A stretch of 64,000 bases of DNA, from contig NZ_JAPDHW010000017.1 of NCBI RefSeq assembly GCF_025971945.1, forward strand, positions 1-64,000. The letters run 5' to 3'. A program made the translations under genes and the position numbers. Each line of letters opens with the position of its first letter. Position 1 is the first letter of the stretch. The notes under the pieces are model-generated. The model saw only the letters and a list, made by a program, of their open reading frames with translations, was not told the origin of the DNA and searched no databases. Of this stretch, positions 1 to 9,321 are shown one piece after another. Source of the DNA: Chryseobacterium kimseyorum. Lineage in GTDB: Bacteria > Bacteroidota > Bacteroidia > Flavobacteriales > Weeksellaceae.

Positions 1-371
1 GCGGACTGAACTTCAACCTGACATCCTATCTTGGCTTCGCTACCATGGAAGGAGGTAAATATTACAACGACAAATTTGTTGGTGCGTATCTTACGCATAA
101 ACTGCCTTGGTATTTTAAAAGCTTTGGAAAAAATGTATCAAGTTTTGATTTTATCTACAGAGGAACCATTGGGGATATGAAAAATAAAGAATTTCACCAG
201 TTTGAATTTGAAAAGCTTGATCATTTATATAATGAATTAGGTTTGGAATGGAATAACTTTCTTTCATCACAATTCAACTTAGGATTTTTCTACAGAGTTG
301 GTCATTACAACACTCCGAGATTTAAAGATAATTTCGCCATTCAGTTTAAGCTGAAATTATTAGGATTCTAA
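1..371 (+). CDS. C-terminal end of an outer-membrane beta-barrel protein (DUF5686-like), partial
   Basis: The reading frame is already open at base 3 and runs to TAA at 369-371, so the gene starts upstream of the window. The visible 122 residues alternate polar and aromatic residues in short strands and end in KLKLLGF, with a terminal Phe as is usual for the last strand of an outer-membrane barrel. The stretch FFYRVGHYNTPRFKDNF resembles the end of DUF5686 / carboxypeptidase-regulatory-like proteins of Flavobacteriia. The family name is from memory and only moderately sure; an outer-membrane barrel end is the safer statement. A terminator hairpin follows directly. Confidence 0.5.
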   Translation, partial: GLNFNLTSYLGFATMEGGKYYNDKFVGAYLTHKLPWYFKSFGKNVSSFDFIYRGTIGDMKNKEFHQFEFEKLDHLYNELGLEWNNFLSSQFNLGFFYRVGHYNTPRFKDNFAIQFKLKLLGF

Positions 372-402
372 AGATTAGTAATCAATCGTCGGCAATCAAT
401 AA

Positions 403-441
403 TAAAAACCCGGAGCAATATATTTTGTTTCGGGTTTTTTA
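403..441 (+). terminator. Rho-independent terminator after the partial barrel gene
   Basis: An AAAACCCG arm and a CGGGTTTT arm enclose a loop of about 17 bases, followed by a run of T. It closes the transcript of the partial gene at the window start. Confidence 0.7.
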
Positions 442-590
442 TGTAAAATACTTTCAAAATCATTTTTTACGTTCAAGCAGAAAAGATTTTAATTAATTAT
501 ATTTATCCTTCAAATCTGAAAAACCGGACGCAGAAATAGAGATTAGAAAGCAGTTTTTCAGTACATACAATAATTAAGTAAAATAAATTA

Positions 591-2060
591 ATGAAAAAAC
601 AAACCTTATTTTCTGTCATAGGATTTCTCGTTTTTATTTTTGGGAATGCGCAGAATTATAAAAAACCGTTGGTATCGGCGATAACAGAAACGGATCTTAA
701 AAAAGATATGTACGAAATGGCTGCAGATCAGTTTTGGGGAAGAGAAGCCGGCACATTAGACGAGCTCAAAGTTTCAATGTGGCTGGCTGACAAAGCCAAA
801 GAAGCAGGGATGAAACCTGCAGGAGACAACGGGACTTTCTTTCAGTATTTTGATATGTACAGACATCAGATTATTCCGCAGAGCAGTCTGAAAATCGGAG
901 AGACGCAACTTAAACTGTGGAAAGATTTTCTCGTTGCAGAGCCTGTGAACGTAAATATTGATGCTGAAATTATGTATGCCGGGACTACCGAACCTGAAAA
1001 CCTGTCCAAATTAAACGTTAAAGGAAAAATTCTGGCAATCAATGCTTCCGACAAAAATATAGACAGAGAAATGACGCTTTTTGTAAGACGTTATCCCGGA
1101 TTTGTAAGAACAAAATATTACAACAAAGCTCTTAAACTGGGTGCAAAAGGAATTATTTTTATCACTGACGAAACATCCGATAAAAGCTGGGTTGAGGTTC
1201 TGCCACAGATGACCAGAGGTACTTATGGCGTAGAAGGTTTGAGAGAAACAGTTACGAAAAACATTCCTGTTCTGTGGATTAAAAGAGAAAATGCCAATTG
1301 GGTGAAAAATAATCCTACAATTTCGCTCAACATTATTACTGAAACCTATAAATATCCTTCCGTCAATGTTATCGGAAAAATAGACGGAACTGATCCTAAA
1401 TTAAAAGACGAATATGTATTGCTAAGCGGTCATCAGGATCACGACGGAATAAGACATCCTGTAAAAAATGATACAATTTACAATGGCGCTGATGATAATG
1501 CAAGTACCTGTGTAGCAATGTTGGCAATGGCAAGAGCGTATAAAAAGCAACCTTCAAAAAGAAGTATTCTGTTTGTATTTCACGGTGCTGAAGAACGCGG
1601 ATTATTGGGTTCAAGATGGCACGCAGCGCATCCGGTTGTTCCCAAAGAAAAAATTGTTGCTGTTTTGAATGGCGACATGATTGGAAGAAATGAAAATAAT
1701 GAAGCAGCCTTATTAGGAGGAAATGCACCTCACAAAAACTCTGAAGAACTGGTGAAAATGGCTGAAGATGCCAATAACGAAAGCACAAAATTCACTTACC
1801 TCAAAGACTGGGATTCGCCGAACCACGCAGAATATTTTTATTTCAGAAGTGATCATCTTCCGTATGCAAAAGCGGGAATTCCGGCCATATTTTTCACAAG
1901 TGTTCTGCATGACCAGTATCACACACCGCAGGATGAATCTGAGAATATCAATTATAAAAAACTCTACAAAATGACGGAATGGATGTACAGAACTTCATGG
2001 AAAGTTGCCAACGAAGCTGAACGTCCGAAGGTAATATCCAACTTTACTTTGGAGCGGTAG
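591..2060 (+). CDS. Secreted M28-family metallopeptidase (aminopeptidase)
   Basis: A 489-residue zinc aminopeptidase predicted to be exported: a hydrophobic signal peptide ends in FGNAQ near residue 21. A PA-type insert (about 120-250) precedes the M28 catalytic core. Expected metal ligands are visible: HQDHDG near 280, GADDNAS near 299, the catalytic Glu pair in HGAEERG near 332, an Asp in NGDMIG near 361, and a late His in HDQYH near 440. The length is normal for Bacteroidota M28 enzymes. The role is probably peptide scavenging in the periplasm or outside the cell. It lies alone between a terminated gene and convergent folP. Confidence 0.9.
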   Translation: MKKQTLFSVIGFLVFIFGNAQNYKKPLVSAITETDLKKDMYEMAADQFWGREAGTLDELKVSMWLADKAKEAGMKPAGDNGTFFQYFDMYRHQIIPQSSLKIGETQLKLWKDFLVAEPVNVNIDAEIMYAGTTEPENLSKLNVKGKILAINASDKNIDREMTLFVRRYPGFVRTKYYNKALKLGAKGIIFITDETSDKSWVEVLPQMTRGTYGVEGLRETVTKNIPVLWIKRENANWVKNNPTISLNIITETYKYPSVNVIGKIDGTDPKLKDEYVLLSGHQDHDGIRHPVKNDTIYNGADDNASTCVAMLAMARAYKKQPSKRSILFVFHGAEERGLLGSRWHAAHPVVPKEKIVAVLNGDMIGRNENNEAALLGGNAPHKNSEELVKMAEDANNESTKFTYLKDWDSPNHAEYFYFRSDHLPYAKAGIPAIFFTSVLHDQYHTPQDESENINYKKLYKMTEWMYRTSWKVANEAERPKVISNFTLER

Positions 2061-2081
2061 ATTTAGATTTATTGCAAACTA

Positions 2082-2140
2082 AAAATCGCGCATTCTTGGC
2101 TATTAAAAATTTTCAGCCACGAATGCACGATTTTTTTTTA
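2082..2140. terminator. Bidirectional terminator between the M28 peptidase and folP
   Basis: A long imperfect hairpin: AATCG, GCATTC and TGGCT on the left pair with AGCCA, GAATGC and CGATT on the right, with single-base interruptions. A-rich on the left and T-rich on the right, it can serve both convergent genes. Confidence 0.8.
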
Positions 2141-2157
2141 TGCAGCATTGCTTTTAA

Positions 2158-3030
2158 TTAATTCAATCTTAAAAATTCATCAACCGTCTTCTTCGCTTCA
2201 GCTACATCATGAACTCTGAGAATTTTTGCACCCTGGCGCAGAACTTTCAAATGGAGTTTCTGCGTTTCCTCGTTAATATCCAAAGCAGATTTTCCCAAGG
2301 GCTTATAAATAAATGATTTTCTCGAAATCCCAATCAATAACGGAAAACTTCCAAAACCAAAAAATTCGACTTCACCGATCATTTTCATCTGATCTTCCAC
2401 AGTTTTCCCAAATCCAAAACCGGGATCAAGAATGATATCTTTAATTCCCTTTTTCAACAATTCATCAGTCTTCCTTGAAAAATATTGATTGACCGTTAAC
2501 GTAATATCTGTGAAACCTGTCTTCTCATGCATCGTTTGGTAAGATGGATTGACATGCATTAGAATATAAGGAAGATTGGTTTCCGCCACCGCATCAAGCA
2601 TATTAACATCAAACTGTCCGCCTGAAATGTCATTGACGAGATCAATTCCTTCATTAAAACCAAACTTTACTGTTTCGGCATAAAAAGTGTCTAGCGAAAT
2701 TAAAGCATCGGGAAATTCTTTTTTAACCAAAGAAATTACGTTTCCTATTCTCTTAATTTCCTCCAGACTGCTTAGAAATTCCGCATTCGGTCTTGTAGAC
2801 TGTGGACCGATGTCGATCATTGACGCTCCATCTTTCAACATTTTTTCAGCCTGCTGCAGTGCAGATTTTTCAGTGTTGAATTTTCCACCATCCGAAAAAG
2901 AGTCCGGTGTAAGATTAAGAATCCCCATCACCTGTGGGACATTTAAATCAACCAGCCTTCCGTTACAGTTGATGGAATGGAAGTTCTGGGAACTGTGGAA
3001 AGGCGAAAGAATTACATTATTTGCAGACAT
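2158..3030 (-). CDS. folP: Dihydropteroate synthase
   Basis: Condenses 4-aminobenzoate with 6-hydroxymethyl-dihydropterin diphosphate to dihydropteroate in folate synthesis; target of sulfonamides. The 290-residue protein has the TIM-barrel signatures: MGILNLTPDSFSDGG at about 35-49 (pterin diphosphate loop), DIGPQSTRP (Asp and Arg), NDISGG, ILMH, LDPGFGFGK, and the late GISRKSF and RVHDV motifs. It is slightly longer at the N-terminus than many FolP. It is divergent from the DUF1599 operon, with about 230 bp between. Confidence 0.96.
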   Translation of the reverse strand: MSANNVILSPFHSSQNFHSINCNGRLVDLNVPQVMGILNLTPDSFSDGGKFNTEKSALQQAEKMLKDGASMIDIGPQSTRPNAEFLSSLEEIKRIGNVISLVKKEFPDALISLDTFYAETVKFGFNEGIDLVNDISGGQFDVNMLDAVAETNLPYILMHVNPSYQTMHEKTGFTDITLTVNQYFSRKTDELLKKGIKDIILDPGFGFGKTVEDQMKMIGEVEFFGFGSFPLLIGISRKSFIYKPLGKSALDINEETQKLHLKVLRQGAKILRVHDVAEAKKTVDEFLRLN

Positions 3031-3127
3031 CCGGATAGATTGAATTTATTTTCGCAAAATTAAACTAAAACTTCAGAAAATTTTAATTGAAATGACATTT
3101 AGAATCACAAAAATCAAAATCATCGAT

Positions 3128-3225
3128 CTCTACTCACCAACACTCCGACTCTCAAAACCTCAAACTCTCAAACGTTCCAGCACTCCACCGCAAAAACTCT
3201 CCCACTCCTCAAACCTGCCAAAACA
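3128..3225. repeat. Degenerate pyrimidine-rich ACTCTCAAA-type intergenic repeat
   Basis: The gap between folP and the DUF1599 gene holds a low-complexity tract on the + strand built from drifting units such as ACTCTCAAA, CCTCAAA and CACTCC. It has no open frame of note and is unlike the flanking genes in base skew. It ends just before the promoter of the next operon. Confidence 0.5.
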
Positions 3226-3243
3226 CAAAATTTCGTATATTTG
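3217..3243 (+). promoter_or_regulatory. Promoter of the DUF1599-tpiA run
   Basis: TATATTTG at 3236-3243 matches the Bacteroidota -7 consensus TAnnTTTG exactly. A TG at 3217-3218 stands 17 bp upstream as a minimal -33 element. Transcription would begin roughly ten bases before the ATG at 3261. Confidence 0.5.
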
Positions 3244-3260
3244 AAAGATTAAGAAAATAT

Positions 3261-3827
3261 ATGTCAAAAACTTCAGAACAGTTCGGGAAAATCATTGGCG
3301 AATGCCGTGATCTCTTCAGCAAAAAACTACAGGATTACGGTGCTGCTTGGAGAGTTTTGAGACCGAGCTCCATTACCGATCAGATTTATATTAAAGTCAA
3401 CAGAATCCGTACGTTACAGATGACCGATGTGAAAATGATTGACGAAAGTGAGGAGGGCGAATTCATCGCTGTGGTCAACTACTCTATCATCGGTTTGATT
3501 CAATTAGAAAAAGGTTTTTCAAATGATTTTAATGAAAATAAAGATGAAATTTTAAGTCTTTATGACCAATATGCTCGTGAAGCTCAGGCTTTAATGGAAA
3601 GAAAAAACCACGACTACGGTGAAGCGTGGAGAGACATGAGAATTTCTTCAATTACTGATTTAATTTACCAAAAAGTTTTAAGAACGAAACAAATTGAAGA
3701 TAATCAAGGCGTTACCATTGTTTCTGAAGGTCTGGATGCCAATTATTTTGACATGCTAAATTACGCCGTGTTTTGTCTGATTAAATTTTCTGAGAAAGAA
3801 AACAATGTAGAACATCAAATTATATAA
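3261..3827 (+). CDS. DUF1599 domain protein (nucleotide-modification-associated fold)
   Basis: The 188-residue protein consists of two copies of one unit: K-LQDYGAAWRVLRPSSITDQIYIK near 22-45 and KNHDYGEAWRDMRISSITDLIYQK near 115-138. The repeated DYG-AWR and SSITD-IY-K signatures are those of DUF1599. No catalytic role is established to my knowledge; a nucleotide-related function has been proposed from fold. It precedes the DoxX-like gene by one base, so the two are translationally linked. Confidence 0.8.
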   Translation: MSKTSEQFGKIIGECRDLFSKKLQDYGAAWRVLRPSSITDQIYIKVNRIRTLQMTDVKMIDESEEGEFIAVVNYSIIGLIQLEKGFSNDFNENKDEILSLYDQYAREAQALMERKNHDYGEAWRDMRISSITDLIYQKVLRTKQIEDNQGVTIVSEGLDANYFDMLNYAVFCLIKFSEKENNVEHQII

Positions 3828-3828
3828 T

Positions 3829-4938
3829 ATGATTAAAGGTATATTACGTTTCATCGTCGCAATTATCTTCATCCTCTCAGGATTTGTGAAAGCAGTCGAT
3901 TTGGTCGGATTCTCATTTAAAATGGAAGAATATTTTGAGCCTTCTGTATTTGATATGCCGTTTCTGGTGAAATTTGCATTGCTCTTTTCAGTCATTGTGG
4001 TGGTTTTAGAATTGTGGTTAGGTTTTATGCTTTTGCTTAAATTTAAACTGAAATTCACACTTTCTGCATTGATTGCACTGTGTATTTTCTTTGGTTTCCT
4101 GACGTTTTATTCCGCTTATTTCAATGTAGTTACTGATTGCGGATGTTTTGGAGATGCGATCAAGTTTACACCTTGGGAAAGCTTTGTGAAAGATATTGTT
4201 CTTTTGGTCGGACTTATCATTCTGTTCGTATTGTACAGAAAAGAATGGAACAAAAAAGATGATTATTCCAGTTCAGCAAAACCTAAAAACAACAAATTAT
4301 TTTCAATCGCTTTCGGAATTTTTTCCGGCATTATGATTTTCGTTATGGCCCAGGGACTCATCAACGAACCGATTATTGATTTCCGTGACTATAAAATCGG
4401 GACAGATCTGAAAGCTGAAAAAGTAAAAATTAAGAAAAATCCTTTTGAATATAAAACGTTTTACTCTTTAAAAAATTCTAAAACCGGAGAAGCTGTAAAA
4501 ATCAATCAGGATGATTACATCAACCAGACAAAGTACTGGGAAGAAGGCTCACCCTGGAAGATTGAAGAAGATAAAAACGAGTCAAAACTGGTGAAAGAAG
4601 GTTACAAATCTGAGATTGGGAAATTTAAGATTGAAGATCCTACTGGAGTTGATTTAACAGAGGAAATCATCAATGCTCCAAAAGCTATTCTGGTTTTTTC
4701 TTATCATCCACAGGATGTTTCGGCTGAATTATTACAGAAAGTAGAAGCTAAAGTAAATACTGACAAAACAGCAGTTGTTTATGGAATTTCTACCATTCCA
4801 ACGACTTTTAAAACCATAAAAAATGCAATGATGGACGGTACTGCAATCAAAACCATCGCAAGAAGCAATCCTTTTGTATTAACTCTGCAGAACGGAAAAA
4901 TTGTAGATAAGCAGCCTGCAAAAAACTATGTTGATTAG
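3829..4938 (+). CDS. BT_3928-like inner-membrane protein with DoxX/MauE-type N-terminus
   Basis: A 369-residue membrane protein. Four or five hydrophobic helices fill the first 170 residues (KGILRFIVAIIFILSGFVKAVD is a typical DoxX/MauE start, and VVTDCGCFGD is the conserved Cys loop between helices). After another helix near 155-175, a soluble C-terminal domain of about 190 residues follows. The family is found beside DUF1599 and tpiA in many Bacteroidota. The Cys-x-Cys loop suggests thiol redox chemistry, but that is inference. Confidence 0.75.
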   Translation: MIKGILRFIVAIIFILSGFVKAVDLVGFSFKMEEYFEPSVFDMPFLVKFALLFSVIVVVLELWLGFMLLLKFKLKFTLSALIALCIFFGFLTFYSAYFNVVTDCGCFGDAIKFTPWESFVKDIVLLVGLIILFVLYRKEWNKKDDYSSSAKPKNNKLFSIAFGIFSGIMIFVMAQGLINEPIIDFRDYKIGTDLKAEKVKIKKNPFEYKTFYSLKNSKTGEAVKINQDDYINQTKYWEEGSPWKIEEDKNESKLVKEGYKSEIGKFKIEDPTGVDLTEEIINAPKAILVFSYHPQDVSAELLQKVEAKVNTDKTAVVYGISTIPTTFKTIKNAMMDGTAIKTIARSNPFVLTLQNGKIVDKQPAKNYVD

Positions 4939-5038
4939 TTAAATTGCAATGAGTTGAAATTTTCTTTTACCTAAACCGTAAAGCTGGAAAATTTCATTAA
5001 AAAATTAAAATAAGAATTTTAAACTTTAATATTATTAA

Positions 5039-5389
5039 ATGCAAAAATCAAATAAATCAATCGCCGGATACCACTTACTGATGATTCTCTCATCTGTAGA
5101 CGGCGAATTTGCACCGGAAGAAGGAATGCTTGTACAGCAATATCTGGCAGACGAATTTCCTTTTAAAATGAATTTAGACAACGAACTGGATACCATCGCA
5201 TTGCTACAGCCCGAAGAATGGAAAGATCATTTTGAATTTCACGGACGCTGTTTCTTAGAAGATTCAACAGAGGCAGAGCGTCTGAGCTTTATTCAGTTTG
5301 CTAAAACATTGATCAAAGCTGATGATGTGGTGACTGATGAGGAACATACGTTCTATGTACTTTTGAAAAATCTTTGGAATATTAAATAA
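5039..5389 (+). CDS. Small acidic TerB-like protein
   Basis: A 116-residue all-helical protein. ILSSVDGEFAPEEG near 17-30 and KADDVVTDEEHTFY near 94-107 are paired acidic turns, as in TerB-like helical bundles. The TerB assignment rests on this pattern and on size. It sits 100 bp after the DoxX-like gene and 70 bp before tpiA, on the same strand. Confidence 0.55.
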   Translation: MQKSNKSIAGYHLLMILSSVDGEFAPEEGMLVQQYLADEFPFKMNLDNELDTIALLQPEEWKDHFEFHGRCFLEDSTEAERLSFIQFAKTLIKADDVVTDEEHTFYVLLKNLWNIK

Positions 5390-5458
5390 TAAACTAAACA
5401 GTAGAGATGAGTTAAGAATTATTTAAACTCATTTCTAACTTCTTTAAAAAATCAAACT

Positions 5459-6217
5459 ATGAGAAGAAAAATAGTTGCAGGAAACTGGAAAATGAACAAA
5501 AATGTAATTGATGCTCAACAATTGATGATTCAGTTACTTAGTTATAAAAATGACAACAAAACAAACTGTGAAGTTTGGATTGCTCCTCCATCTTTATATT
5601 TAATGATGGCAAAAGACATCTTTGAAAAAGACGAAATCGGAGTTTTTTCTCAGGACATGAGCGAATTTGAAAGTGGTGCTTATACAGGCGAACTTTCTGC
5701 AGATATGCTTGAGTCGATTGATGCGACAGGATCTTTAATCGGACATTCTGAAAGAAGACAGTATCACGGTGAGAATGACGAAAGCTGCAATAAAAAAGTA
5801 AAACTGGCTTTGGACAAAGGTTTAATTCCTGTTTACTGTAATGGTGAAACGCTGGAGCAGAGAAAAGCAGGACAACATTTGGATGTTGTAAAAACTCAGA
5901 CTGAAACAGCACTTTTCACCCTTTCTGCCGAAGAAATTAAGAAAGTGGTGATCGCTTACGAACCGGTTTGGGCGATCGGAACAGGCGAAACGGCCAGTCC
6001 GGCACAGGCACAGGAAATTCACGCTCACATCAGAGGAATTATCGCTGAAAAGTATGGACAGGAAGTTGCTGACGAAGTATCAATTCTTTACGGCGGATCT
6101 GTAAAACCTGATAACGCAAAAGAAATTTTCTCACAACCAGATATCGATGGTGGACTGATCGGCGGTGCTGCTCTGAAATTGGAGGATTTTTCTAAAATTA
6201 TTGAGGGTTTTAATTAA
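5459..6217 (+). CDS. tpiA: Triose-phosphate isomerase
   Basis: Interconverts dihydroxyacetone phosphate and glyceraldehyde 3-phosphate in glycolysis. The 252-residue TIM barrel shows all active-site motifs: AGNWKMNK (Asn, Lys) at 7-14, IGHSERR (His) near 96-102, AYEPVWAIGTG (catalytic Glu and flexible loop) near 166-176, and the phosphate-binding YGGSVK and GGLIGGAAL near the end. Length is standard. Confidence 0.98.
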   Translation: MRRKIVAGNWKMNKNVIDAQQLMIQLLSYKNDNKTNCEVWIAPPSLYLMMAKDIFEKDEIGVFSQDMSEFESGAYTGELSADMLESIDATGSLIGHSERRQYHGENDESCNKKVKLALDKGLIPVYCNGETLEQRKAGQHLDVVKTQTETALFTLSAEEIKKVVIAYEPVWAIGTGETASPAQAQEIHAHIRGIIAEKYGQEVADEVSILYGGSVKPDNAKEIFSQPDIDGGLIGGAALKLEDFSKIIEGFN

Positions 6218-6250
6218 TTTGAAAATTTGTCAATAAGCTAATTTGAAAAT

Positions 6251-6288
6251 AAAAAAGGGACGTAATATAAAATTACATCCCTTTTTTA
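6251..6288. terminator. Bidirectional terminator between tpiA and clpP
   Basis: The hairpin AAAAAAGGGA-GTAAT / ATTAC-TCCCTTTTTT with one mismatch and a short loop sits between convergent genes; A and T tails suit both strands. Confidence 0.85.
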
Positions 6289-6339
6289 ATTTCCGGCTAA
6301 TTTTCAAAGTAACACATCTTCAAATTAGCAATGATACTT

Positions 6340-7026
6340 CTATTTTTCTTTCTTAGCTCTCTGTAAAACTTCGTCTACCATTCCGAAATCTTTCGCTTCA
6401 GTAGAAGTCATCCAGTAATCTCTGTCAGATGCTTTTTCTACCCATTCGTAAGTTTGTCCTGAATGCTCAGAAATAATGTCATACAACTCTTTTTTCAACT
6501 TCAACATCTCTCTCAAGTTGATCTCCATATCAGATGCAACACCCTGTGCACCTCCAGAAGGTTGGTGAATCATCACTCTAGAGTGCTTCAATGCAGAACG
6601 TTTACCTTTTTCACCTGCCACCAATAAAACTGCTCCCATAGAAGCTGCAATACCTGTACAGATTGTTGCTACGTCCGGCTTGATGATCTGCATTGTGTCA
6701 TAAATTCCTAAACCTGCATAAACACTTCCTCCAGGAGAGTTGATATAGATTTGAATATCTTTTGAAGGATCTGCACTTTCTAAGAACAAAAGCTGCGCAG
6801 TTACAATATTTGCAACCTGATCGTCGATCCCTGTTCCCAAAAAGATAATTCTATCCATCATTAAACGAGAAAAAACGTCCATTTGTGCAACGTTTAATCT
6901 TCTTTCTTCCATGATATACGGAGTAAGGTTGGTTGGCCCATACATTCCCATATACTGATCGGTTACCAAACCGCTGTTTCCTAAATGTTTTACAGAGAAA
7001 TCTCTGAATTCTTTTTTAATGTCCAT
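6340..7026 (-). CDS. clpP: ATP-dependent Clp protease proteolytic subunit
   Basis: Serine peptidase subunit that forms the tetradecameric barrel used with ClpX or ClpA. The 228-residue protein has the oxyanion strand YINSPGGSVYAGLGIYD, the catalytic Ser in GIAASMGAVLL, the catalytic His in RVMIHQPSGG, and the later Asp in ASDRDYWMT. The N-terminal extension of about 30 residues before RIIFLGTGID is common in Bacteroidota. The start ATG at 7026 is the only sensible one. It lies downstream of dnaG on the same strand, 224 bp away, so probably under its own promoter. Confidence 0.97.
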   Translation of the reverse strand: MDIKKEFRDFSVKHLGNSGLVTDQYMGMYGPTNLTPYIMEERRLNVAQMDVFSRLMMDRIIFLGTGIDDQVANIVTAQLLFLESADPSKDIQIYINSPGGSVYAGLGIYDTMQIIKPDVATICTGIAASMGAVLLVAGEKGKRSALKHSRVMIHQPSGGAQGVASDMEINLREMLKLKKELYDIISEHSGQTYEWVEKASDRDYWMTSTEAKDFGMVDEVLQRAKKEK

Positions 7027-7250
7027 ATTTCTATTGGTATATTTTTAAATTTAATTAAGATGTAATTTACAACTTTTATTCCTAAAATTTTATAGGACTT
7101 TTTGGCAGGATTAGAGTTTAATATTTAAGATTACTGTTCAACCTCAAGACATTGTTAGTGTTTAATTAATGAGTTTTAAACTATACCTCTGCGCAAATCT
7201 GTACTATCAATAGGAAATAATTTCTTACTGCAGATCTCCGTTAAAACCTT

Positions 7251-9221
7251 CTACCTCTTCACATAAATTCCTTTGATCGGAGAATACCCTAAAATTTCTG
7301 ACAGCTGCATGGAAGCCTGTTTCAGCAGAGTAATTTTTTTGATGGATTCAAAATATTTAGATTCGTTATCTTTGTTCTGTTCAAGGCTTTCTGTAGTTTC
7401 CTTAATTAAATAATCGATGTATCTGAATTTGTGAATTAAAATATCGCCTTCAACCTGCGTATTGATTTTGTCACCATAATTTGGTGGGAAAATATTTCTC
7501 GAAGCCCAGTTTTCAAGGTCATTTAATGGCATAATGGCATCCACGACTTTTGAAGTAATGTTTTCATCCATAAATGTGACAAAAAAGTTTCCTTTACGAA
7601 GCTCTTCATTGGCAATACCTTCTTTAATGCTGTCGATAATGATTTTGTTTAACTCAACCTGAAATTCGTAATTTTCTTCTTCAAAATGATGAAGAATTTC
7701 TTCAATCACCGTGATGTCATATTTTTCATTAGCTTCATTTTCTCTGTGAAGTACCACGTCACCAAAATTAAGCATCAGATTCACCAAATTATTCTCCTGA
7801 TTTAGCAGATCAAAAATGATTGGATCTACCTGTTCCACGCTATCAGGAACGATTTCCAGTTTTGGCTGGGCATTTTCTTTGGGCTGACTTTTCGGCGCCT
7901 GATTTTGGGTAATCTGCTTCTGAATATCAAGTTCATTAAACAGACTCTGTTCAGAAAGTCCGAATTTGGTAGAAACTTCTTTAAGGTAAACCTCTCTTTT
8001 TAAGCCATTTTGAACGAAACCGACAGACTTTACAATATTTCTGATCGCTTCCGCTTTTTTTATCGGATCATTTCCTGCTTCCTTTAAAAGAATTTCAGCT
8101 TTGAAATCGATGAAATCCATCGCTTCATTTTCGATGAACTTTTCTACGTATTCCTGAGGATGTTTTCTGGCAAACGAATCTGGGTCATCTCCTTCCGGGA
8201 AGAGCAAAACACGAATGTTCATCCCTTCTGTCAGCAACATATCGATGCTTCGGAAACTGGCTTTAATTCCGGCATTATCACCATCAAAAAGAATGGTAAC
8301 ATTCTCGGTAAGCCTTTTAATTAGCTTTATTTGCTCGGTCGTAAGTGAAGTTCCGGAGCTCGCCACAACATTTTCAATTCCTGAAAGATGAAGAGAGATT
8401 ACATCCATATATCCTTCCACCAAAAGACAGATGTTTTTTCTCGAAATCGCCTGCTTGCTTTGGTTTAGACCATATAAAACATTTGATTTGTGGTAAATTT
8501 CTGTTTCAGGAGAATTGAGATATTTGGCAGTTTTAATGTTGCTCCGAAGAATTCTCGCTCCGAAACCTAAAACTCTTCCCGAAAAACTGTGGATCGGGAA
8601 CATCACCCGTTCGCGGAAACGGTCAATTCCTGCAGGAGAATTTTCAGGGAAAATTGAAAGTCCTGATTTCTCTAAAATTTCTTTGGAATATCCTTTCTGT
8701 AAAGCAAATTCCGTAAAAGCATTTTTCTTTTCCGGTGAATATCCAAGCTGGAATTTTTTGATGATATCATCTTTCAGTTCACGCTCTCTGAAATATGATA
8801 AACCAATGGATCTGCCCTCTTCATTTTCCCACAAAATGTTTTGAAAATATTCATTGGCGATCTCATGAATTTTATAAAGTATATCTCTTTCAGACTGTGC
8901 ATTTTTCGCTTCCTCAGAAAACTCACGCTGGTCTTCTTCAATTTCAATGGCATATTTTTTGGCAGCATGGCGAAGCGCTTCAGGATAAGTGAAATTTTCA
9001 ATTTCCATTAAAAAAGAAATTGCAGTTCCTCCCTTTCCTGTCGAGAAATCTTTCCAGATCTGCTTGCTTGGAGACACTACAAAACTTGGCGACTTTTCAT
9101 CATGAAACGGACTCAAACCTTTAAAGTTAGATCCCGCTCTCTTCAACTGCACATATTCGCCAACAATCTCTTCAACCCTGATTGTGGAAAATATTTTGTC
9201 TATCGTCTGCTTGGAAATCAT
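7251..9221 (-). CDS. dnaG: DNA primase lacking the zinc-finger cysteines
   Basis: Synthesises RNA primers for replication. The 656-residue protein has the CHC2-type N-terminus (about 35-60), a catalytic core (ERVMFPIHSFSGRVLGFGAR), and TOPRIM motifs LLVEGYMDV and LFDGDNAGIKA, followed by a C-terminal DnaB-interaction region. The CHC2 segment reads GLSPFHDEKSPSF and WKDFSTGKGG where the usual CPFH and CFGCG motifs would be, so only the His of the zinc site remains. I believe this is a lineage trait of Bacteroidota primases, not damage, because the rest is intact. Confidence 0.96.
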   Translation of the reverse strand: MISKQTIDKIFSTIRVEEIVGEYVQLKRAGSNFKGLSPFHDEKSPSFVVSPSKQIWKDFSTGKGGTAISFLMEIENFTYPEALRHAAKKYAIEIEEDQREFSEEAKNAQSERDILYKIHEIANEYFQNILWENEEGRSIGLSYFRERELKDDIIKKFQLGYSPEKKNAFTEFALQKGYSKEILEKSGLSIFPENSPAGIDRFRERVMFPIHSFSGRVLGFGARILRSNIKTAKYLNSPETEIYHKSNVLYGLNQSKQAISRKNICLLVEGYMDVISLHLSGIENVVASSGTSLTTEQIKLIKRLTENVTILFDGDNAGIKASFRSIDMLLTEGMNIRVLLFPEGDDPDSFARKHPQEYVEKFIENEAMDFIDFKAEILLKEAGNDPIKKAEAIRNIVKSVGFVQNGLKREVYLKEVSTKFGLSEQSLFNELDIQKQITQNQAPKSQPKENAQPKLEIVPDSVEQVDPIIFDLLNQENNLVNLMLNFGDVVLHRENEANEKYDITVIEEILHHFEEENYEFQVELNKIIIDSIKEGIANEELRKGNFFVTFMDENITSKVVDAIMPLNDLENWASRNIFPPNYGDKINTQVEGDILIHKFRYIDYLIKETTESLEQNKDNESKYFESIKKITLLKQASMQLSEILGYSPIKGIYVKR

Positions 9222-9272
9222 CTTGCAAAAGTAATGAAAATTGAAGTTTCAAGATTCAATTATAATAGTTTG

Positions 9273-9306
9273 TTGTTATATTTAGAATGTAATATTAGTA
9301 TTTTTG
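9273..9306 (+). promoter_or_regulatory. Promoter of tsaE
   Basis: TTG at 9273-9275 and TATTTTTG at 9299-9306 match the Bacteroidota -33 and -7 elements with a 23-bp spacer, at the long end of what is known. The ATG follows 15 bases later, so the leader is very short. Confidence 0.5.
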
Positions 9307-9321
9307 CATCAAATTATATTC

